From Actinomycetes bacterium (lineage in GTDB: Bacteria > Actinomycetota > Acidimicrobiia > Acidimicrobiales > Palsa-688): a DNA stretch of 58,762 bases. The notes under the pieces were generated by a model. The model ran no database searches. It saw nothing but the letters and a program-made list of their open reading frames with translations, and was not told the origin of the DNA. The position numbers were made by a program, and so were the translations under genes. Below are positions 53,064 to 58,762 of this stretch, one piece after another. The stretch lies in contig JAJZIY010000015.1 of assembly GCA_021828475.1 (NCBI GenBank), positions 1 to 58,762 of the forward strand, in the 5' to 3' direction. Every line of letters starts with the position of its first letter. Position 1 is the first letter of the stretch.

Positions 53064-53999
53064 ATGCAGATCGGCTTGCTCACCGACAGCCTGTCCGAGA
53101 TGACCCGCGCCCAGGCTCTCGACACGGCAGCCGAGCTCGGCGTGGAGACGGTGGAGGTCGGCCTGGGCGGCCCGTACGGTGGTTGGTCGCCGGCCCCCCA
53201 CGCCGACCTCGCCGCGCTCTTGGCCGACCCCGCCGAGCGCGCCGCCTTGCGCCGGGAGATCTCGGCCCGCGGCCTGCGCCTGGAAGCGCTCAACGCCTCG
53301 GGCAACCCCCTGCACCCCGTGGAAGGCCAACGCGACGACCATGTCCTGAGGTCGGCCCTGCAACTGGCCGAGGACCTCGAAGTCGCCACTGTGGTCACCA
53401 TGTCCGGGCTCCCCGCCGCTCCCGGGGACCACTTCCCGGCATGGGTCACCACCGTCTGGCCACCGGAGAACCTGCGCCTGCTGGAGCACCAGTGGGCGGT
53501 CGCGCTCGACTACTGGGGCTCCTTGGCGGCCGAGGCGCAGCGGCGAGGGGTGCGGGTGGCGGTCGAGATGCACGCCAACCAGCTGGTCTACAACGTCCCC
53601 GCCCTGGTGCGTCTCCGGGAGGCGGTGGGGCGCTCGGTGGGGGCGAACTTCGACCCCAGCCACCTGATGTGGATGGGGGCGGACCCGCTGCGCGCCCTGG
53701 AAGCCCTGAGCGGTGCCGTGTACCACGTGCACGCCAAGGACACCCGCCTGGAGGAGCGGGCCGGCGTGACTTCCCGCCTCGAGACCACACCCAACGAACG
53801 GACCGAGGAGCGGGCCTGGAACTACGTGGCCGTCGGCACCGGCCACCCGGGGGGAGCCGCCTTCTGGGCCAGCTTCGTCGCCTCCCTGCGCTCCGCCGGC
53901 TACGACGGACCGCTTTCCATCGAGAACGAGGACTACAGCCTGAGCCAGCGCGAGTCGGTGGCCCTGGCCGTCAGGACGCTGCGCAGCGCCCTCGCCTGA
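53064..53999 (+). CDS. Sugar-phosphate isomerase/epimerase-like TIM barrel
   Basis: A 311-residue xylose-isomerase-like protein: QIGLLTDSLSEM at the N-terminus, RVAVEMHANQLVYN (Glu ligand), GANFDPSHLMWMGADP (Asp/His), YHVHAKDT (His) and LSIENEDYS (late Glu). All four metal-ligand positions are present, so it is probably an active isomerase or epimerase. AAAGGAGGA precedes the ATG. Last gene of the iclR-side operon. Confidence 0.88.
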   Translation: MQIGLLTDSLSEMTRAQALDTAAELGVETVEVGLGGPYGGWSPAPHADLAALLADPAERAALRREISARGLRLEALNASGNPLHPVEGQRDDHVLRSALQLAEDLEVATVVTMSGLPAAPGDHFPAWVTTVWPPENLRLLEHQWAVALDYWGSLAAEAQRRGVRVAVEMHANQLVYNVPALVRLREAVGRSVGANFDPSHLMWMGADPLRALEALSGAVYHVHAKDTRLEERAGVTSRLETTPNERTEERAWNYVAVGTGHPGGAAFWASFVASLRSAGYDGPLSIENEDYSLSQRESVALAVRTLRSALA

Positions 54000-54183
54000 G
54001 GGCACTGGGTGCAACTACCCGCGTGCCATGCTTTGCACGTCCACACGGTGTGCCCACCAAGGAGCGCTCGGCACAGAGCGGGTGCGCCGGTGGCGGTGCC
54101 GCACAGGCCGTGGATCCACTGGAACGGGGCGGGGTCACCCCAGCCCTGGGGCCGGAACCGGTCGAGGAAGCCGAGGCGCGCGC

Positions 54184-55404
54184 TCACCACCCGAGCGTCG
54201 TGGGCACCCGGCGTCCCCGGCGGGCGGTGCCGAGGTAGACGCGCTCGAAGGCCTGCTTGGCGTAGAGCCAGCGGCGCCCCTCGGACACCGTCGGGATCCG
54301 GTTGCGCGGTGGACGGACCGGGTCGACGGCCAGATAGGCGCCGCGGTCGCCCATGTCGAGCACGCAGCGAGCGGAGAGCTCCGTGGTCTCGCCTTCTCGC
54401 CCGTCCATGCGCGCCGCGAGGTCCCTGGCGGCGATGTCCGCCATCTGCACGGTCATGTGGCCGGTCTTCGGGAAGTTGACGGGCACGGGGGTGTCGCCGG
54501 CCGGGGGGAGGGCGACGGCCACCCCGACTGCGTAGACGCCGTCTGCGGTCTTGTGGCGGTAGTGGTCGTCTACGGGCACGAACCCCTTGGGGTTGGACAG
54601 TCCCGGGCTCTTGGCGACGGCCTCGACGCCGGCGAGGGGCGGGATGACGATCGAGCACAGAGACGGCGTTGGGCGAAGTCCATCGGCTTCGACGGCCTCC
54701 GCCGTGATGCCCGTGATCGCGACCGAGGTGTGGTAGGTGATGTCGCGCTCTTCGAGGGCTCCTTCGAGGAGCTGGCGGACCGTGCCGGCGCCCCCCATGC
54801 CCATGTGACCTAGGAACGGCTCGGGGGTTAGGACGGTGATCGGGACCTGGTGGCGGAGGCTGCGTTGCCGCAGCAGGTGGTCGAGCTCGAAGGCAAGCTC
54901 GTAGACCGGGCCGATGCAGCTCGCCCCGGGAGCGGCGCCGACGACGACCGGGCCCGGGCCAGCGAGCAGGGCCCGAACCGCACTGGCGAGCTCTTGGGTC
55001 TCGGGTGCCGACATCGGCGAGTGGCCGGGCCCGTCGAAGGGGCCGAGCCCCGGGACGGCCTCGTTCGCGCTTCGGTGCCCGGTGGCGACGACGAGGAAGT
55101 CGTAGGGGTGCTCGGCGCGTGTGGTCGTGACGAGCTTGGCGTCGGTGTCGATGCCGGTGACGGTCTCCTGCGCGAAGGCGACCTGCTTGTTCGCGAGGGG
55201 TTGGGCGAGCGGGAAGGAGATCTGCTCGAGGCTGCGGCGCCCCACCGCGACCCAGGGAAAGGACGGGACGAAACTGAAGCGCTCGTCCTTGGCCAGAAGG
55301 GTGATCTCGGCCCTTTCAGGGGAGAGGCGCCGGCGCAGCTCGTAGGCGGCGGTCAGCCCGCCGAAGGAGCCGCCGACGATGACGATGCGCGCGCGTGCGC
55401 TCAA
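54184..55404 (-). CDS. Sulfide:quinone oxidoreductase-like FAD flavoprotein
   Basis: A 406-residue disulfide-reductase-type flavoprotein. FAD motif IVIVGGSFGGLTAAYEL. GASCIGPVYELAFE and SARCVLDMGDRG place cysteines where SQR has its redox pair, and HMTVQMADIAARDLAARM lies before the quinone-side C-terminus. TTG start overlaps the DsrE stop (TTGA). The likely role is oxidation of sulfide to polysulfide or persulfide at the membrane. A type II NADH dehydrogenase-like role is less likely given the cysteines. Confidence 0.87.
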   Translation of the reverse strand: MSARARIVIVGGSFGGLTAAYELRRRLSPERAEITLLAKDERFSFVPSFPWVAVGRRSLEQISFPLAQPLANKQVAFAQETVTGIDTDAKLVTTTRAEHPYDFLVVATGHRSANEAVPGLGPFDGPGHSPMSAPETQELASAVRALLAGPGPVVVGAAPGASCIGPVYELAFELDHLLRQRSLRHQVPITVLTPEPFLGHMGMGGAGTVRQLLEGALEERDITYHTSVAITGITAEAVEADGLRPTPSLCSIVIPPLAGVEAVAKSPGLSNPKGFVPVDDHYRHKTADGVYAVGVAVALPPAGDTPVPVNFPKTGHMTVQMADIAARDLAARMDGREGETTELSARCVLDMGDRGAYLAVDPVRPPRNRIPTVSEGRRWLYAKQAFERVYLGTARRGRRVPTTLGW

Positions 55405-55751
55405 AAGGTCACCACCTTGTCGGCCCACATCGTCCAGTCCGTGGCCTCCTCCAGGGTTGAGCGCCGGGCGCCGTCGACGAGCAGCTCGTCGGTGAAGCCG
55501 CGGGCGTCCATGCATGTGCCGCAGCAGCCGATCTCCCCGCCGTGGCGGAGCACGGCGGTGACCATGCGGTCGAGGTGGTAGTAGCCGTCGGGCACCTTCT
55601 GGTTGGCCAGCGCGCAGCCCACGGCGTCGCCGAAGAGGAAGACGCGCACCTCGACGCCTTCGCGCCGGGCGATGGACCCGGCGAGGCGAAGGCCGTTGTA
55701 GGAGCGCTCGGTGCCATAGGGCGGGTCGTTCAGCACGATGAGGACCTTCAT
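55401..55751 (-). CDS. DsrE-family sulfur-handling protein
   Basis: A 116-residue DsrE/TusD-fold protein. KVLIVLNDPPYGTERSYNGL at the N-terminus, LFGDAVGCALANQ, and a cysteine cluster GEIGCCGTCMDARG that likely carries persulfide. It lies between the ArsR-rhodanese gene and the SQR-like gene, whose start overlaps its stop. It probably relays sulfane sulfur in the cytoplasm. Confidence 0.9.
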   Translation of the reverse strand: MKVLIVLNDPPYGTERSYNGLRLAGSIARREGVEVRVFLFGDAVGCALANQKVPDGYYHLDRMVTAVLRHGGEIGCCGTCMDARGFTDELLVDGARRSTLEEATDWTMWADKVVTF

Positions 55752-55911
55752 CTGGATGCTCGCTTTCTCTCTGACGTGTCGAGTGGTTCGCGTAGGCGGT
55801 GCGCAGGCGGTGCGGTGCGCAGGCAGTGCGGCGTCCTCCCGAGCACCCCGGGCGCGACTGGCGTCGTGGCGTCGTGATCGAGGTGGACGGCCTCGTCGGC
55901 AGCTCCGAGGG

Positions 55912-56643
55912 TCACCGGGGCCGGCCCTGTCTCGTCTCGCGCGCGTTCCCCGGGCCCCCGCTGGGCGTGCCGGTGCCGGCGGCGACAGGCAGGCCGGCCT
56001 GGCGCCACTCGGGGAGCCCGTCCTCCAAACAGCGGGCCTGCAAGCCTCGGGAGCGCAGCGTCGCGACCGCCTCGGGAGCGAGCAGGCACAGCGGTCCCCG
56101 GCAGTAGGCGACGACTTCGAGGCCGGGGTCGAGCTCGCCGAGGCGGGCCTCGAGGTGCTCCAAGGGCAGCGAGAGCGCCCCGGGGATGTGGCCGGCCGCG
56201 TACTCCTCGGCCGGGCGGACGTCGAGGACGACGACCGCGCCGGACCGGGCGCGCTCGAGCAACTCGGCCCGGGTGACCCGCTCGGCGCTGTCGCTGCCCG
56301 CCCCGATGGCGCGCATGATCTGGTCCACCTCCGCCAGGCGTGCCCGGCCGAGGTCGCCGAGCGCGGTGACGAAGCGGCAGACCTCCTCTCCGGCCGCCCG
56401 GTAGTACACACGGGCCCCCTCGCGGCGGGTCTCGACGAGGCGGCCCTGGCGCATCACCTGCAGGTGCGCAGACGCCGTCGAGAGCTTTAGGCCCGTCGCC
56501 GCGGCCAAGGCCTCGACGCTGCGCTCGGCCTGGCAGAGCAGCTCGAGCAACTCGATGCGCTTGGGGTGCACGACCACCTTGCCGATGCGGGCGAGCTGCT
56601 CGTAGAGGTCGGCCCGTCCGTCGGCTGAGGTCTCATATTCCAC
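55912..56643 (-). CDS. ArsR-family regulator fused to a rhodanese domain
   Basis: A 243-residue fusion. Residues ~10-95 form an ArsR winged helix (LKLSTASAHLQVMRQGRLVE is the recognition region). Residues ~125-220 form a rhodanese domain (VVVLDVRPAEEYAAGHIPGA) with active loop YCRGPLCLLA, which has two Cys. The domain pair suggests direct sensing of sulfane sulfur to derepress the DsrE/SQR genes. GTG start, probably leaderless. 160 bp separate it from dsrE. Confidence 0.9.
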   Translation of the reverse strand: MEYETSADGRADLYEQLARIGKVVVHPKRIELLELLCQAERSVEALAAATGLKLSTASAHLQVMRQGRLVETRREGARVYYRAAGEEVCRFVTALGDLGRARLAEVDQIMRAIGAGSDSAERVTRAELLERARSGAVVVLDVRPAEEYAAGHIPGALSLPLEHLEARLGELDPGLEVVAYCRGPLCLLAPEAVATLRSRGLQARCLEDGLPEWRQAGLPVAAGTGTPSGGPGNARETRQGRPR

Positions 56644-56679
56644 AGATCTATGGATAACAGAACACCGTGGTCGGCGCAA
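56640..56679 (-). promoter_or_regulatory. Leaderless promoter and palindrome at the ArsR-rhodanese start
   Basis: Minus strand: TTGCGC (56679-56674), 17 bp, TATCCA (56656-56651), seven bases, GTG. The near-perfect palindrome CCACAGATCTATGG (56640-56653) overlaps the start codon and the -10 box, so it would suit autorepression. Confidence 0.5.
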
Positions 56680-56871
56680 GCCTTTGCTCCGGGGCTGCCG
56701 ATCGCTTGCCTGCGTGGGACCACCAATACTTGGCTGGTGCTGAGGGTCCATCGCCAACCAAGGTGCCGTGCCAGGTGGGCCTGGGGCCCGTCCGACAGCG
56801 TCCGTGCCCTCGCCGCCCACGGCGCCCGGGCGTAGTGCCGAAGGCTCTCCCGGGGAACGAGCGACCGGTCG

Positions 56872-58734
56872 TCAGTCCTCGGTGAGGTGGTAGGGGACTC
56901 GTCCGACCGCGGCGGTGCTCCGGCGGCGGAGCACGTCGGCGAGGATCGTGCCGCGCTGGTTCTGCAGGAGCCGGTGCCGCCACTTGCGGGGCTCCACCTC
57001 GGGGATGAGGACCATCACCTTGCGGTCCCGCACCTCGGCCGATGCGAGGTACTCGAGCACGGGAGTGGCGATGGAGTGGGTGTGCGGGCGTAGGACGACG
57101 AGGGGGGGCCCGGGTTGCCAGCGGTCCCAGTCGGCCTGCAGGGTTGCGGCCCGCTCGTCGTCGAACTGGACGCTGAGCGCCACGACCTCGTGGCCGAGCG
57201 AGAGCGCGGTGGCGAGCGCGGACTCGGACATGCGCGACACGGTGGCGACCATCACCACGATCAGGCGGTCCTCTGGCTGTGGCACCCCCGGCGTCGACCC
57301 GAGCCCGAGCTCGGCGCCGACATCGTCGTAGTAGCGGGCGATCCGGGAGAAGAACACGATGAGCGCGGGTATGGCGATCACCACCACCCAGGCGCCGCCG
57401 GTGAACTTGGTCACCAAGAAGATGACCGTGGCCACCGCGGTCATAGCCGCGCCGGTCCCATTGAGCGCCGCCCGCGCCCACCAGTACGGGGGGCGCTCCC
57501 GGTGCCAGTGCCGGACCAGGCCGGTCTGGGAGAGGGTGAAGCCGGTGAACACCCCGATCGCATAGAGCGGGATGAGCGAGTTGGTGTTGGCGTCGACCGC
57601 TACGAGCAGCACACCAGCCAGCACGGCAAGGACGACCACGCCGTAGCGGTAGACCGGACGGTCCGCCCGGAGCCCGAACACGTGGGGGACCAGGTTGTCT
57701 CGCGCCAGAAGGCTCGCCAGCACGGGCAGGCCGCCGAAGGATGTGTTCGCGGCGAGCGCCAGTATGACCGTGGTCGACAGGTCGACGACATAGTAGATCG
57801 CCCCCCTTCCGACCGACGCGCCGGTGATCTGGCTGAGCACGGTCTGGCTGGCCTCGGGGGCGACATGGAAGCGGACCGTGAGCAGCGCAAGGCCGAGCAG
57901 CATCGTGCCGAGGATGCCCCCGAGCAGCACCTCGGTGCGCATCGCCCGCCGAGCCTGGGGGGCCCGGAAGGCCGGCACGTCGTTCGCGATGGCCTCCACA
58001 CCGGTGAGCGCGCTGCACCCCGCCGCGAACGCCTTCAGCAACAGCAGCACCCCGACCGCAGCGGCGACCTTGGGGACGACGGCCGGGTGGATGCCGGCAC
58101 CCGCTGCCGGATGGGAGCGCAACAGCCCGGCCACGATTACGACGTAGATCCCGGCAATGAACACCGCCGTCGGCAAGAGGAACGTCCGGGCGCTCGTGGC
58201 GATGCCGCGCAGGTTGAGCGCCGTCAACAGCGCAAGGAACCCGAGCGAGATGGCAAGGCTGTCCGCTCCGAGGGTCGGGAAGGCCGAGACGAGAGCGGCG
58301 ACCCCCGCAGAGATCGACACGGCAACGGTCAAGACGTAGTCGACAACGAGCGACGCTGCGCCGAGACGGCTCGCCCGGGCACCGAGGTTGGCCTTGGACA
58401 CCGCGTAGCAGCCGCCGCCCTCGGGGAAGGCCGCGATCACCTGGCGGTAGGAGAAGACCAGGATGACGAGGAGGATGACGATGGCGATCGTGATCGGCTC
58501 GATCTTCGCCAGCGCGCCCGCACCGGCCGTCGCCAGCACAACGAGCATCGCCTCGGGCCCGTAGGCGACCGAGCTGATCGCGTCGAGCGACAACGCCGGG
58601 ATGCCCTCGATGCTCGTGATCTGCCCCCGACCGGCACCCGCCTCGCCCGCACCGCCCGCCTCGCCCGCACCGCCCGCCTCGCCCGCACCGCCCGCCTCGC
58701 CCGCACCTGCTCGCCGCCTCGACCGAGCCGTCAT
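56872..58734 (-). CDS. APC-superfamily transporter, KimA-like potassium/amino-acid permease
   Basis: A 620-residue protein. After a Gly/Ala/Glu repeat tail (residues ~10-35) come about 12 membrane helices starting with SLDAISSVAYGPEAMLVVLA. Family signatures are FPEGGGCYAVSKANLGAR and NTSFGGLPVLASLLARDN. A cytoplasmic C-terminal domain of about 130 residues begins near RLIVVMVATVSRMSESALA (USP-like). Length and domain order fit KimA-type K+ importers; generic amino-acid permeases lack the C-terminal domain. The upstream region, where a c-di-AMP riboswitch might lie, is outside the window. Confidence 0.82.
   Translation of the reverse strand: MTARSRRRAGAGEAGGAGEAGGAGEAGGAGEAGAGRGQITSIEGIPALSLDAISSVAYGPEAMLVVLATAGAGALAKIEPITIAIVILLVILVFSYRQVIAAFPEGGGCYAVSKANLGARASRLGAASLVVDYVLTVAVSISAGVAALVSAFPTLGADSLAISLGFLALLTALNLRGIATSARTFLLPTAVFIAGIYVVIVAGLLRSHPAAGAGIHPAVVPKVAAAVGVLLLLKAFAAGCSALTGVEAIANDVPAFRAPQARRAMRTEVLLGGILGTMLLGLALLTVRFHVAPEASQTVLSQITGASVGRGAIYYVVDLSTTVILALAANTSFGGLPVLASLLARDNLVPHVFGLRADRPVYRYGVVVLAVLAGVLLVAVDANTNSLIPLYAIGVFTGFTLSQTGLVRHWHRERPPYWWARAALNGTGAAMTAVATVIFLVTKFTGGAWVVVIAIPALIVFFSRIARYYDDVGAELGLGSTPGVPQPEDRLIVVMVATVSRMSESALATALSLGHEVVALSVQFDDERAATLQADWDRWQPGPPLVVLRPHTHSIATPVLEYLASAEVRDRKVMVLIPEVEPRKWRHRLLQNQRGTILADVLRRRSTAAVGRVPYHLTED
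58637..58708. repeat. 18-bp tandem repeat, four copies, in the transporter N-terminus
   Basis: The unit CCCGCCTCGCCCGCACCG is repeated from 58637 to 58708; the last copy differs by one base. As 18 is a multiple of three, it encodes repeated GAGEAG-like hexapeptides without shifting the frame. Confidence 0.9.
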
Positions 58735-58762
58735 CGCTTCGCCGCCGGAGCGTCACCCGTCA

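Noticed and set aside
53933..54187. Minus-strand ORF starting at a GTG overlapping the SQR stop, with several Cys
   Set aside because: It runs antisense into the end of the TIM-barrel gene at 53064-53999, has no recognisable family and no separate ribosome binding site. It may be decayed sequence beyond the SQR gene.
1..58762. CRISPR arrays, tRNA and rRNA genes
   Set aside because: No regularly spaced repeats of CRISPR type and no tRNA- or rRNA-like sequences were seen. The tandem repeats found are short and contiguous.

Overview
This is a high-GC window with Actinomycetota character. GTG and TTG starts are frequent, sigma70-like TTGACA/TAnnnT promoters can be read directly, several genes look leaderless, stop/start overlaps (ATGA, GTGA) are very common, and the transporters and regulators are of actinobacterial type. 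I cannot assign a genus. The sulfide-handling cassette at the right end would fit a soil or acidic/sulfidic habitat, but that is only a guess.

Layout. (1) 1-11.1 kb is a worn flank. It has an intact IS110-type transposase, two IS1380-type remnants forming direct repeats at 214-489 and 10836-11112, a broken TetR gene, a broken DUF4143-type ATPase gene with a frame-shifting 13-bp tandem repeat, and an orphan truncated ABC ATPase. Between them are small intact units: TetR plus membrane protein, YtrA-type GntR plus an L7/L12-tailed membrane protein, a class III CoA-transferase, a SnoaL-like protein and a DinB-like protein. (2) 11.4-24.2 kb is a minus-strand catabolic island. FGGY kinase, M29 aminopeptidase and DeoR form one unit. 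A second unit with its own promoter encodes a sugar-binding protein, a BtpA/SgcQ protein, an OMPDC/HUMPS-fold protein lacking the usual catalytic residues, a zinc alcohol dehydrogenase, two MalF/MalG-type permeases, an aldehyde dehydrogenase and a cyclase-family hydrolase. The substrate is unknown, and this is the best candidate for an undescribed pathway. (3) 24.2-26.0 kb holds gene debris: a TetR with an in-frame stop, a frameshifted repeat lipoprotein and the tail of a secreted protein. (4) 26.0-54.0 kb is a very large myo-inositol (iol) region: IolD, IolB, IolC, an IolJ-type aldolase, IolA/MmsA, several IolG-like and IolE/IolH-like enzymes, an RbsABC-type ABC transporter, an MFS transporter, and GntR and IclR regulators. 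Non-standard partners are also present: a transaldolase, an HpcH/HpaI aldolase, a D-2-hydroxyacid dehydrogenase, an SDR and a second aldehyde dehydrogenase. (5) 54.2-58.7 kb has a persulfide/sulfide cassette (ArsR-rhodanese fusion, DsrE protein, sulfide:quinone-type oxidoreductase) and a KimA-like APC transporter.

How the parts work together. The inositol genes cover all classical steps: oxidation to inosose (IolG), dehydration (IolE), ring hydrolysis (IolD), isomerisation (IolB), phosphorylation (IolC), aldol cleavage (IolJ-type) and oxidative decarboxylation to acetyl-CoA (MmsA). Five Gfo/Idh/MocA dehydrogenases and four xylose-isomerase-like TIM barrels suggest that several inositol stereoisomers or related cyclitols and sugars are funnelled in. 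Neither sugar-transport system of the 11-24 kb island nor its promoters resemble those of the iol region, so the two islands probably respond to different substrates.
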